A stretch of DNA of 64,000 nucleotides, from positions 3,119,501 to 3,183,500 of the forward strand of contig NC_014623.1 in the NCBI RefSeq assembly GCF_000165485.1, in the 5' to 3' direction. The number at the start of each line of letters is the position of its first letter. Positions within the stretch are counted from its first letter, which is position 1. The stretch is from Stigmatella aurantiaca DW4/3-1. Its GTDB lineage: Bacteria; Myxococcota; Myxococcia; Myxococcales; Myxococcaceae. Below, one piece after another: positions 16,840 through 25,393 of the stretch. The position numbers and the translations under genes were made by a program. Under the pieces are notes generated by a model. The model was not told where the DNA came from. It did not search any database and saw only the letters and a list, made by a program, of their open reading frames with translations.

Positions 16840-18279
16840 ATGTTCATGCGTTGGGCCGTCGTGTTGCTGCTGGTGCTACCCGGAGTGGGGTGGGCGGAGG
16901 AGATTGCCTATGAAGACGACCTGGCGAAGGTCGAGGAAGATACCGTCCTCCTTGAGCCAGAGATGGACGAGCAGCTCGAGCCCTCCATGGACGAGGGGGA
17001 CGCCCTGGTGGAGGAGGAGCCGGCTTCGTCCAGCTCGGGCTCTGGCTGGGCGAACCGGCTGAGCCTGGAGACCACAACATGGGCGCTACTGCCGCGAAGA
17101 GGGGCGGGAACGGATGAAGGTTTCCTGCAGCTCCACCCACGGCTGGAGGTCGTAAAGCCAGGCTTCCTCCAAGTCGAGCTGGGCGCTCCGGTGCGACTGC
17201 GCATGTGGGGCGGAGAGGCGGGGGGCAGTCTGGTGCGCAAGGAGGACTGGGACGAGCTTTCCGACTGGGGCCAGGTGGTGCAGAACCTGATGGTGGGTGG
17301 CGACGCGCCGAACTTCGTGTGGGTGGGCGCCCTGGAGTCGTACACGCTGCTGTCCGGGCACCTGGTGCGCCGCTACAACAACCGGGGCAACCCCGACTAC
17401 CACCCGGCCGGCGCCGTGGTGACGGGCATGTTGAGGCCCCTCTACGTCGAGGCCTTCGCCTCGGACGTGCTGGGCGCGCGGCTGATGGGGGCGGAAGTCG
17501 TGCTGGACGTGCAGCACCTCCTCGCGGGCCGCCAGCCGTACCCCATGCAGTACACGCTGGCGCTGTCCGCGGTGCATGACTGGGGCAAGGCGGGAGGGAC
17601 GTCGGAGCCGATGACGTTGGCCCACCTGGATGGGACGGCCATTCTCGTGCGGCGCCGCAATCCCGAGGGGGGCTTCGAGCTGCAGGCGAATGCGGGCTGG
17701 GGCGGACGTCCCGGAGAGGGCGGTGCGTGGGGCGCGGTGGCGGGGCTGGGCGCGGAGTACCTGACCTCGAGGATGGACCTGCGAGCGCGCCTGGAGGGGC
17801 GCCTCCAGCGCGGAGGTTTCCGGCAGGGCGCCTTCGGCCCGGACTACGAGCTGGCGCGCTTCCAGGTGGCGGGCCCGACTGCCCTGCCGCAGGCGGACGC
17901 GCCCTTCCCGGACGGGTACTCGGCCTACGGCGAGGTTATTCTGAGCTGGGATGCGGAGAGCCTGAGCGTACTGGGGCAGCGCCACTTCCGGCTGACGATG
18001 GGCACCGAGGTGTTCAACTGGGGCCGGGTGGACGTGGACGGCCGGCTGGAGACGCAGCTCTTCCACCGCAACCTCTCGGTGGGGGTGGGCGGCGTGGCGA
18101 TGGGCGCCGGCCAGCCAGGAGCGCGCTACCTCGCCTCGGCCGAGGCGCGATGGCGCTTCCTGGGTGGGAAGCTGTACGCGGTGGGGCAAGGGGGCACGCT
18201 GCTCTTCCCAACGGCGGAAGGGACGCTGCGGCCAGGCGCCTTCGCTTCCGTGGGGCTGGGGGTGGACAATGCGCGCTGA
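16840..18279 (+). CDS. SitB-like secreted outer-membrane protein
   Basis: A 479-aa protein; ATG 16840 follows CAGGAG by 7 bp. Signal peptide MFMRWAVVLLLVLPGVGWA is followed by an acidic segment rich in Glu/Asp (about 22-75), then about 390 residues of alternating polar/apolar strands with aromatic ends, consistent with an outer-membrane beta barrel ending in an ASVGLGVDNAR strand. It overlaps the toxin-like gene by 11 bp. In Myxococcus, sitB lies immediately upstream of sitA in toxin operons transferred by outer-membrane exchange. The assignment rests on operon position and architecture, not on a sequence match I can verify. Confidence 0.5.
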   Translation: MFMRWAVVLLLVLPGVGWAEEIAYEDDLAKVEEDTVLLEPEMDEQLEPSMDEGDALVEEEPASSSSGSGWANRLSLETTTWALLPRRGAGTDEGFLQLHPRLEVVKPGFLQVELGAPVRLRMWGGEAGGSLVRKEDWDELSDWGQVVQNLMVGGDAPNFVWVGALESYTLLSGHLVRRYNNRGNPDYHPAGAVVTGMLRPLYVEAFASDVLGARLMGAEVVLDVQHLLAGRQPYPMQYTLALSAVHDWGKAGGTSEPMTLAHLDGTAILVRRRNPEGGFELQANAGWGGRPGEGGAWGAVAGLGAEYLTSRMDLRARLEGRLQRGGFRQGAFGPDYELARFQVAGPTALPQADAPFPDGYSAYGEVILSWDAESLSVLGQRHFRLTMGTEVFNWGRVDVDGRLETQLFHRNLSVGVGGVAMGAGQPGARYLASAEARWRFLGGKLYAVGQGGTLLFPTAEGTLRPGAFASVGLGVDNAR

Positions 18280-20614
18280 GCAGCCTTGGCGCAGCGGGTT
18301 TGGCCTCGCGCTGGTGGTGGCCCTCCTGGCCTCCGGGTGCGCCTCGTTGCCGGCGAGGCCGGGCCAGGCGGGCCGTGGTGCGGCCCTCGCCTTCAGTCCC
18401 CTCTCCGTGCCCTCCCATGCGGCGAGGAGCGCGACGACGGGTGTGTACCAGGGGGAGGCGTCGGGCTCCGCGGATGGGACGTCAGAGCCGGCGCCGATGG
18501 GTTACCGGCGAGTGCCCATCGGCAATGCCGTCAACGGGAAGGGAGCGCGCGGCTCGGGCGGCGAGGGTGGCGCCTTCGTCTGTGGCGGCAAGGCCCTGCC
18601 TCCGGGCTGGCCCCGTCTGACTCAAAGCCGGGAGGTGCTGGCGCCCTTCCTGGCGTGTGCCTCGCCCGCGGAGTTCGTGGCCATGCAGCGCGGGGTGGGG
18701 GACATGGGCGCGGTGGTGCAGTCCCTCACGGCCTGGGACGCTGTCCGGCTGGGCGCCCTGGGGCCGATGGACGAAGACGCCTCGGCCGTCCTCAGTCGCA
18801 AGCGCGCGGACTTCATCGTCACGGCCTCCGAGAAGTACGGCGTGCCGTATGCCGAAGTGCTCGCCCTCTTCGTCCTCCATTCGGCCTTCGACGACGAGCT
18901 GCGTGAGGTGGTGCAGCGGCTGGCTCGCGACAAGCAACTGGGCGAGACGCTGGGCGCCATGCCCGTCGTCCGCGAGGAGCTGAAGCGGCGGGGCCTGGCG
19001 CTGGAAGGCTTCCCGGAGCGGGGAGAGCAAGGCCGCGATGTGCTGCGCGGGCTGGGGCGCGCGGGCAGGGACATGCTCTCCAGCAGCTTGGTGAGTGGCG
19101 AGGCCCGGTACACGGAGCTCATGGCGATGCGTGGGCAGATGCCGCCGCCCTACCAAGCTGCCATCGACGAGGTGCAGAAGGCGTTGATGGAGAGGCACTA
19201 CTCGCCGGGAAGCGTCTCGGCGGGAGCCTTCGACCACCTCACCTTCGGTGTGCCGGTGGGCTTTTACCACCTGGTGGCCGGCACAGGGCACGGGGCGTAC
19301 TCGCTGGCGCAGGGCAAGTACGAGCAGGCCACGCGTGAGTTGGCGCCGGCCGCGCTGATGGTGGCGCTGTATGCCGGGGGCAAGGGCGCGCGCGCGCTGG
19401 TGGAGTCCAACGCTGGTGGGCGGGCGAGTCTGCGGCGGCTCGCGGCCTCGGAAGTCGAAGCGCTGAAGGCCGTCTTGAAGGAGCTGGAGGAGGAATTCGG
19501 CCCCGACGCCATCCGCGAGGGCTTCGCCATCCTGCGGGGCGACAGGAAGATCGCCTTCGCCGCGCTGACGGAGGGGCGGGCTGGCGTCGTCGCCGTCGTT
19601 GAGGCCCGCGGAAACCCCGCGAAGGCTCAGGCGCTGCTGATGGAGGCGGCCAGCCGAGAGTCCGCAAAGCCCGTGGTCACAAGGGGTTCGGCGGGGAAGC
19701 GGTCCGACAACCTGGACCTCTTCGAGCAGAACGCCGAGGTGTCCGCTGCGGAGGCGCAGGCGGCAAGCCGGGAGACCTCCAAGGATGCAGCGACGAAAGG
19801 AGGAGCGAATCGCGAGCCCGCCCGGTCTTCGGCGAGAAGGCTGCAATTCGATAACCTGGACCTCTTCGCCCAGGACGCCAAGGTAGGCGCTGCGGAGGCC
19901 GCGAAGGCGAAGCTGTTCCTGGCGGAGCTGGAGTCCTCGGGGCCCCGTCTCCCGAAGGACGTGAAGCTGCTGAAGGAGATGGCGCCCAAACTGAACGAGC
20001 CACCTCCGGGAGTCGAGAAGGGGGCGCCGCTTTGGCAGGAGTACGTCGCCTACCGCAAAAGGAGGCTGAAGGAGATTCAGGACGGTGAGGCCGTCAAGGG
20101 CCCCCTGAAGTGGGAGGGGTACGGGGGGATGCGCGCCTACTATGCTCGGGGCATGGCCTTCGAGCGGACCATGATCGCCATCCTGGAGGCGGACGCCGCG
20201 TTACCCCGCGCACAGCGGCGGTGGCTCGGCGACTTCGAGCAGCCGCGCATCGAGACGCACGTGGGCGTGTCGAAGGTGGACTTCCGGTACGCCGACGTCC
20301 TCGTCATCGAGGAACGTCCCCCACCGGGCCAGCCACCCCGGGTGGAGACGTTCAGTTTCAAGAGTCGAAACTTGGCCTCCCTGGGAGAAGATGCGCTGCC
20401 TGTGCAGGTGAATACGGACGCCAGTAACGCAATGAAGTTCTACGGTGGAACGCTGAAAATTCTTCGGGACGGTATGCGACAGCAGGCGAATGTGAAGCGA
20501 GTGCGCCTTGTCTATGAGGGCGGAGAGCTGTTGCCCGAGAATCGAAGCGGGCTGGATAGTGCGGCCATGGACGCGCAGAGTTCGATTCAGGGCGTGGAGG
20601 TACTGTTCCAATGA
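18269..20614 (+). CDS. SitA-like lipoprotein polymorphic toxin
   Basis: A 781-aa protein starting at ATG 18269, inside the end of the upstream gene. A lipoprotein signal (VALLASGC) precedes a Ser/Ala-rich spacer and a helical conserved region (about 100-430) with a hydrophobic stretch near residues 330-370. At about 480 and 530 there are two copies of a NLDLF motif, each followed by an Ala/Glu-rich helix, at the junction with the C-terminal domain. That domain (about 590-781) has ARGMAFERT, VDFRYADVLVIEE (Asp671/676) and ETFSFKS (Glu693, Lys698), resembling a PD-(D/E)XK-type nuclease fold. Lipid anchoring, an exchangeable C-terminal toxin and a coupled downstream immunity gene match the Sit toxins of outer-membrane exchange. 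Nuclease activity is inferred. Confidence 0.55.
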   Translation: MRAEQPWRSGFGLALVVALLASGCASLPARPGQAGRGAALAFSPLSVPSHAARSATTGVYQGEASGSADGTSEPAPMGYRRVPIGNAVNGKGARGSGGEGGAFVCGGKALPPGWPRLTQSREVLAPFLACASPAEFVAMQRGVGDMGAVVQSLTAWDAVRLGALGPMDEDASAVLSRKRADFIVTASEKYGVPYAEVLALFVLHSAFDDELREVVQRLARDKQLGETLGAMPVVREELKRRGLALEGFPERGEQGRDVLRGLGRAGRDMLSSSLVSGEARYTELMAMRGQMPPPYQAAIDEVQKALMERHYSPGSVSAGAFDHLTFGVPVGFYHLVAGTGHGAYSLAQGKYEQATRELAPAALMVALYAGGKGARALVESNAGGRASLRRLAASEVEALKAVLKELEEEFGPDAIREGFAILRGDRKIAFAALTEGRAGVVAVVEARGNPAKAQALLMEAASRESAKPVVTRGSAGKRSDNLDLFEQNAEVSAAEAQAASRETSKDAATKGGANREPARSSARRLQFDNLDLFAQDAKVGAAEAAKAKLFLAELESSGPRLPKDVKLLKEMAPKLNEPPPGVEKGAPLWQEYVAYRKRRLKEIQDGEAVKGPLKWEGYGGMRAYYARGMAFERTMIAILEADAALPRAQRRWLGDFEQPRIETHVGVSKVDFRYADVLVIEERPPPGQPPRVETFSFKSRNLASLGEDALPVQVNTDASNAMKFYGGTLKILRDGMRQQANVKRVRLVYEGGELLPENRSGLDSAAMDAQSSIQGVEVLFQ

Positions 20615-21945
20615 AAACGCTGACCTTGCATGACTTGGACAAGGAGAACAATTTTCGTTTCACTATGGACGGGACCTATGACCCAAGGAATGGCTTGGAA
20701 CAATCTGTCGTGCCATTTCTGGAATCCTTGGAGTCGTATGCAGACGGATGGATGCCGACATTCGTCAAGGCCAGTCGGACGCGCAAGTACTCCCGAGAGG
20801 CGGTAGTCCGTGCGCTGGAAGAGCGGCGCCAGGAGTACGGGACGATCATCGGGCTTGTTCGCCCAGAGGAGCCCGCCGTGTCGTTGGTTCTCAACCTCGG
20901 GCCTGCGCGGGAACGGCCCATGCTGAAGGCCAGTCTTAGCGTGCAGCCACTCACGTTTTTTGGTGAAGTGGAGCGCTGTCGCAACTTCGTGCAAGCCGCT
21001 CGGGCATGGGCCTCCCAGTATCCGACGGACTATGCGGTGGCACACAGCGATGCCGATATGCATCTCGCGAAATTTCCCTCGTTCGGTCGCGAAAGGGATA
21101 CGTGGATGCGGGATGGATTCGACAAGATTTATGAGCTGTTCTGGTTGAACATCTTCGGCCCCAAATTGGTGGCGTCCGTAGGTCGAGAGCGGATGCTCTC
21201 GACGCCTGCGCACCTCGTGGAGGAACTTTCCAATGGCTCCGTCCTCTTGTTGCTACGGCCTACTGCCGCCGACTTTGACAGTGAGGAGTCGCGTGTCGTG
21301 CAGGCCCGCGCGCATGTCCACCTGCGGCCCGATCTCGACTTCGACACCGTGCTTCGCTCGTTGAAGGAGCGCAGTGCTGCATTCGTTCCCGTCGAGCCGC
21401 GCTTCCATCCGGACGTGGCGCCGCTCTTGACTCGGCTTGCGGATGAGTCCGGTGTCACGACTCGACAGCGGAAGATCGCCGAACTCAACGCCTTCCAACC
21501 TCCTGTGCCGGAAGAGTGGCTCCCTGTCGCTCATCCCTCGGACGTGGCAAATCCGGAGCGCGTCCTCGAATCCTACGGAGACTTGTCCGAAGGGCTTGTG
21601 GCTGTGCTTCACACGGATGTGCCCTCCATCATGGAGGAGACGTCGGAGTCTCTCACAGACCTCGACTTCCACTTCTGGAAGGAGAACTTCCCCAAGAGGT
21701 ACACGCGCGAGGTCCTCGACGGACATACGATACCGGCGTTAGGCGTCTACCTAGGAGACGTGCTGGTGCGGCGGTTGGGCGGGACATGGGTGCTGCGGGC
21801 GAAGATGGAGGAGTCCCAGGTGCGCGTTGGGAAGCGCATCTGGCTGCCCTTCCTCCGAGCGCGCCGGTACATGCAGTCGCGCGAGTCGCTGTTGGAGTAC
21901 TCGCTCACCCAGTTCTTCAAGGAGGCCGAGCGGTACCGGCCCTGA
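20611..21945 (+). CDS. SitI-like cognate immunity protein candidate
   Basis: A 444-aa soluble protein overlapping the toxin stop by 4 bp, so translation is coupled. There is no signal peptide, consistent with protecting the cytoplasm. Two parts can be seen: residues about 1-260 (WMRDGFDKIYELFWLNIFGPKL, then HLVEELSNGSVLLLLRPTAADF) and a C-terminal module about 365-444 (LGDVLVRRLGGTWVL, RIWLPFLRARRYM, SLLEYSLTQFFKEAERYRP). The last 41 residues recur as a fragment 3.2 kb downstream, which is typical of displaced immunity modules. G+C is lower than in the upstream operon genes. Confidence 0.55.
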   Translation: MKTLTLHDLDKENNFRFTMDGTYDPRNGLEQSVVPFLESLESYADGWMPTFVKASRTRKYSREAVVRALEERRQEYGTIIGLVRPEEPAVSLVLNLGPARERPMLKASLSVQPLTFFGEVERCRNFVQAARAWASQYPTDYAVAHSDADMHLAKFPSFGRERDTWMRDGFDKIYELFWLNIFGPKLVASVGRERMLSTPAHLVEELSNGSVLLLLRPTAADFDSEESRVVQARAHVHLRPDLDFDTVLRSLKERSAAFVPVEPRFHPDVAPLLTRLADESGVTTRQRKIAELNAFQPPVPEEWLPVAHPSDVANPERVLESYGDLSEGLVAVLHTDVPSIMEETSESLTDLDFHFWKENFPKRYTREVLDGHTIPALGVYLGDVLVRRLGGTWVLRAKMEESQVRVGKRIWLPFLRARRYMQSRESLLEYSLTQFFKEAERYRP

Positions 21946-21960
21946 CTGGGGCCTCCTCCC

Positions 21961-21990
21961 TGCGCGCCAGGCGGTATTGGCTGGCGCGCA
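21961..21990 (+). terminator. strong hairpin after the sitBAI-like operon
   Basis: TGCGCGCCAG, 10-nt loop, CTGGCGCGCA: a perfect 10-bp stem 15 bp after the immunity gene stop. A degenerate version follows the immunity remnant at about 25324-25348. Confidence 0.75.
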
Positions 21991-22102
21991 CTTCTCATTG
22001 CGGCAGGCGACAGTGGTCGGGGTGAAGTTCAGCCTGGCTGAGTTGTTCCCGGCTGCTTGAGTCGCGCACTTAGTGCCCTGCCCTGGAACATCCATTGAAG
22101 GG

Positions 22103-22666
22103 TCAGGTGGCGGGCTCGGTCAGCACGCATGCTGCCGGGATAGTGCTTGCCGACCCTTCAGCAACCCAGCCTTCGACGAGGGCGATCACATCAGCGTCGA
22201 ACTCGGTAGTGAGAACTAGGCAGAATCGATTTTCGTGGCTGATGCCGGGACCGGATGAATAGGTCACGGTGGCCACCTCACCAGCGGCGACCTTCTTTAT
22301 GTACTGTGCAACCAAAGGTCTCCGCGTAGGCTGCTTGTCGTTCGCGCTCACAGTAGGCTGTTTGCCGCTCGCGCTCGCGGTAGCCTGCTTTTGGCCCGCG
22401 CTCACGAGTTCGATTGTGACCTTGCTTGCCCCGGGCGTCGCCATTAGTGCCCTCATGGATATGTGGATGTTGTCGATAATGAATTTTGGAGGGCCTGACG
22501 TGAGCCTGCTCTCATTGCTCAGGAGGATGTAGTGCTCCTTTCCTGCGGCGATCTTTAGTGTCTCGTTTGACTGGGACCATGGCTTGTATTTGCATCTGTC
22601 GGGCGGGCAGTCTGCGTTTGCAACGAGTCCCCAGAGTATGACGGCGAAAAAGATCCATCTCCGCAT
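22103..22666 (-). CDS. secreted hypothetical protein with degenerate repeats
   Basis: A 187-aa protein with a clear signal peptide (MRRWIFFAVILWGLVANA, cleavage before DCPPD) and two early cysteines. A central Gln/Lys/Ser/Thr segment contains three imperfect copies of a 'SAxxKQxT' unit. The C-terminal region is beta-rich with two cysteines that could form a disulphide. I do not recognise the family. It is convergent with the toxin operon and has lower G+C than the flanks, so it may be a recent acquisition. Periplasmic or surface location inferred. Confidence 0.6.
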   Translation of the reverse strand: MRRWIFFAVILWGLVANADCPPDRCKYKPWSQSNETLKIAAGKEHYILLSNESRLTSGPPKFIIDNIHISMRALMATPGASKVTIELVSAGQKQATASASGKQPTVSANDKQPTRRPLVAQYIKKVAAGEVATVTYSSGPGISHENRFCLVLTTEFDADVIALVEGWVAEGSASTIPAACVLTEPAT

Positions 22667-22755
22667 GGGTGTCTCTCCTGGTTGCGAATCTGCTGTCAGG
22701 CTATGGGGTGGAACTGCTGTTGGTGCGATTGTGCACTCGCTCCATGCCTGCGAGC

Positions 22756-23220
22756 CTAGTTGATGGATTTCGAGATGACCCAGTGCGCCCTGCCGTTCTT
22801 GCGACGAGTGAACCCTCGCTCTTCAAACCACGCGGCGGTCTCCTCAACCTCCTCCTCCGTCTCCGTGTAGTCGTTGATCGACACCTCGCCCTGAATCTCC
22901 CGGACCCCATGCGCGGAGCAGTAGGACTCCACTGAACGCAGAATCTTGGCTCCGAGCCCCTGTCGGCGGGCACGTGGAATCACGTAGAGAAGCTCAAGCC
23001 ACGCGACTCCCGCGGCCCTGTCGCTCAAGTAGGCGTGGCCCAACCGTCTCTCCCCGTCGAATGCGAGGATCTCGGTACCCATGGTTGCGGACTCATGGGG
23101 CAGGCGCGTCTCCCATTCGACCTGCTCCGGAACCACCACCTTCCCCTGGTTCTCCGCGTCGCGTTGACCCAGTTCGTCCAATCTGCTCTTCCAGTCTCCA
23201 GGCTTCTTATCGCTCGGCAT
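22756..23220 (-). CDS. GNAT family N-acetyltransferase
   Basis: A 154-aa enzyme. Motif A is LELLYVIPRARRQGLGAKIL, with the acetyl-CoA pyrophosphate loop RRQGLG. It is preceded by the beta strands GTEILAFDGERRLGHAYLS and followed by the typical EIQGEVSIN and AAWFEERGF strand-helix. The substrate is unknown. It is transcribed in the same direction as the secreted-protein gene, 90 bp apart, so both may share a transcript. Acetyltransferases next to toxin cassettes can be part of toxin systems, but no antitoxin partner is seen. Confidence 0.8.
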   Translation of the reverse strand: MPSDKKPGDWKSRLDELGQRDAENQGKVVVPEQVEWETRLPHESATMGTEILAFDGERRLGHAYLSDRAAGVAWLELLYVIPRARRQGLGAKILRSVESYCSAHGVREIQGEVSINDYTETEEEVEETAAWFEERGFTRRKNGRAHWVISKSIN

Positions 23221-23319
23221 TGAGGCCTCCGATTCCTATTTACACGGGCTTAGGCCCGCGAGGCTGGCGGCGTCAGTGATAGCACCGCCCCAAGGGCCCA
23301 TGTCCACAGTGGGCGCCAG

Positions 23320-23610
23320 TCAAAGCCTGGAGCAGCCTTCGCCTCGTGCTGTGCCACGGCGGCATTCGTCCATCGCAACTTCGTGATTCGTACTGGGCCG
23401 CTCTTGGTTCTTCAGCACGTGGACGGGGACCCAACCCCTCTCGGTTCGCGCCCACGCGGCCAGGCCGTCGTGCTCTTGCAGTTGGGCCGGGGAGGCTGCC
23501 ATTTCGGCGTCGGTCAGCATCCGCTCCCGGTTGAGGGGGCGCAGCGCCCAGCGGAACTCAGAAGCCTCGAACACACTGCCGTTCAGCTCGCTCTGGACCC
23601 TCTTGGGCAT
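23320..23610 (-). CDS. small hypothetical protein
   Basis: A 96-aa reading frame with codon use like a real gene and a protein-like core (EFRWALRPLNRERMLTDAEM, then LAAWARTERGWVPVHVLKNQ). The ATG at 23610 has GGGGAA upstream; an upstream in-frame Met at 23631 is the alternative. No family recognised. Trp and Arg content suggests a folded soluble domain. Confidence 0.4.
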   Translation of the reverse strand: MPKRVQSELNGSVFEASEFRWALRPLNRERMLTDAEMAASPAQLQEHDGLAAWARTERGWVPVHVLKNQERPSTNHEVAMDECRRGTARGEGCSRL

Positions 23611-23935
23611 TGGGCATTCCCCGCGCGGCATGAAGGCACTGCCGCTCACCGAAGGGGGACAGTAACGAGCCCTCGGTGAAGCGTCGAGGAACTGCTGGCC
23701 GCCCGGGCCTCACCCCTGAGTGGTATGGACCAAAAGGCTCGGCGCTGCCTTCGAACGCGCCGCGCCCGAAGGCGCTGACAGGCGGCCTCTGGAGAGTCTC
23801 AGCCCGCGGGCGGAGACAGAGACGTGCGGGCACGGAGCGATTCTCCGAGGCAGTCTTCGGCGCTCAGAGAGAGACTCACCAAGAGCCGGAGTAGCGGCTT
23901 GACGAGGGGAGTAGGGAAGGCGGCATCATCCCGGC
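23611..23935. other. intergenic region without supported gene
   Basis: 325 bp between divergent genes. Short open frames exist on both strands but none has a ribosome site or protein-like composition. It probably holds the promoters of both neighbours. Confidence 0.4.
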
Positions 23936-25081
23936 ATGAGTCAGGCCTCTCCTTCTCAACCCCTGCCGTCCGCTCCCCCGCCTCCGCAGTCGCCGCCGTC
24001 GAAGGGGATGACCGTCCCGGCCATTCTCGTCGGCTCCTGCTTCGTGCTGGCCTTCATGGGCTGGGTCATGAGGCTCGGCTATCCTGGAGCCGTGTTGGGG
24101 CTGTGCGCCCTCGCTGGGTCCATCGCAATCTTCAGGAAGAAGGACTCCAAGCACCGCAGCGCTGCCGTCATTGGCGCAATTGCTTCTGTCATTGTCGTCT
24201 TCGGCGCCATCGGGAACGGGAACGAGAGTTCCCGCAAGGCTGCTGCGATGGCGGCCTCCATCGAAGAGGCGAGGCAGAAGGCGGAGGCAAGTCGCGCCCA
24301 TGAAGAGGACGTGTCCGCGCGCATCGCTACGTTGGCCGCGTCGTCGGCTCCCCAAGAGGCCGTCGACCTCTGCAACAGCTTTGGAGACCTCCGGGACATC
24401 CCCGAGAAGAGCCGCGCACGGTGCGGCGAGGCGTATCTGGCCAAGGGCCGGGAGTCGCTGGCCGCCGCGAAGCCCGCCGAGGCCGTGCCCCTCCTGGAGA
24501 GGGCGAGTGCACTGGTTCCAGGTAACGCGGACTTGGCGACCACGCTTTCGAGCGCGAGGGAGCTGCGCGGCAAGGAGGACTTCAAGAGCAAGGGACCAGA
24601 GGTCTCCGCCGGGCTGGCGCGGGCGTTGGCTCATGCCAAAGCGAAGGAATGGGAAGAGGCGGAGACGGAGCTGAACGCTGCCGACGCCACCCTGAAGGCA
24701 TTCGAGGATCTCGAGGTCGCCAAGTCGAAGGAGTGGAACACCTTGTCGGGCCAGGCCGCCCAGCAGCGCAAGCGCATCCAGCCGAAGCTGGAGCAGCTCA
24801 AGCTCGAGCGCGAGGCCCAGAAGCTGATGGTGGAGATGCGCGGGGAGAAGCCCATGAACTCGCCGTGGGATGGCTCGGTGCCGGAGGTAGAGAGGTACCT
24901 CAAGAAGGTGATGAACGACCCCGACAGCTACGAGCATGTCTCGTCGTCGGCTCCTGTTGCCCGCGACGCCTACTGGATTGTGAAGAGCTCCTTCCGTGGG
25001 AAGAACGCCTTCGGAGGGAAGGTCCTCAACACGAGGTACTTCTTCATTCAGCAGGGGCAGGTTGTCCGCGTGGAGGAGTAG
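23936..25081 (+). CDS. membrane protein with coiled-coil/TPR-like region and conserved C-terminal domain
   Basis: A 381-aa protein. A Pro/Ser-rich N-terminus is followed by two membrane segments close together (VPAILVGSCFVLAFMGWVM and AVLGLCALAGSIAIF) and a third hydrophobic stretch (AAVIGAIASVIVVFGAIG). A long helical, TPR-like section then contains AYLAKGRESLAAAKPAEAV. The last 70 residues (PWDGSVPEVERYLKKVMNDPDSYEHV ending GQVVRVEE) form a small alpha/beta domain seen at the ends of other bacterial membrane proteins. Function unknown. It may be host-like cargo separating the two immunity copies. Confidence 0.65.
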   Translation: MSQASPSQPLPSAPPPPQSPPSKGMTVPAILVGSCFVLAFMGWVMRLGYPGAVLGLCALAGSIAIFRKKDSKHRSAAVIGAIASVIVVFGAIGNGNESSRKAAAMAASIEEARQKAEASRAHEEDVSARIATLAASSAPQEAVDLCNSFGDLRDIPEKSRARCGEAYLAKGRESLAAAKPAEAVPLLERASALVPGNADLATTLSSARELRGKEDFKSKGPEVSAGLARALAHAKAKEWEEAETELNAADATLKAFEDLEVAKSKEWNTLSGQAAQQRKRIQPKLEQLKLEREAQKLMVEMRGEKPMNSPWDGSVPEVERYLKKVMNDPDSYEHVSSSAPVARDAYWIVKSSFRGKNAFGGKVLNTRYFFIQQGQVVRVEE

Positions 25082-25173
25082 CGCGGGTTGCCCGCCTTGG
25101 CACGAGGCGCTGAGCCCTTCTCAATCTCTACAAACTATGGTGAGCCGCGGGCGACAGAAGCTGGAGGATTTAG

Positions 25174-25301
25174 AGGTGCGCGGTGGAAAGCGCGTCTGGC
25201 TGCCCTTCCTCCGCGCCAGCAGGTACATGCAGTCCTGCCAATCGCTGCTGGACTACTCGCTCACGCAGTTCTTCCATGAGGTGGAGCGGTACTGGCCCTG
25301 A
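25174..25301 (+). pseudogene. 3' remnant of a second immunity gene
   Basis: The encoded 41-42 residues (KRVWLPFLRASRYMQ, SLLDYSLTQFFHEVERYWP) closely match the last residues of the immunity protein ending at 21945, and the stop codon and part of the following hairpin are also shared. No upstream immunity domain is present in frame. This is a stranded 3' fragment left by duplication and recombination of a toxin/immunity cassette. Confidence 0.75.
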
Positions 25302-25393
25302 ATTGAGAGCTGTCGCCCAGCACGCGCCAGGCAGTCGCCGGATGGCGCGCAAGAGAAGCTGCCTCGTAATCTGCTGCCCGGACCAAGACCCGA

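Noticed and set aside
23676-23902. Small plus-strand genes upstream of the membrane protein
   Set aside because: Basic, low-complexity frames without ribosome sites, likely spurious.
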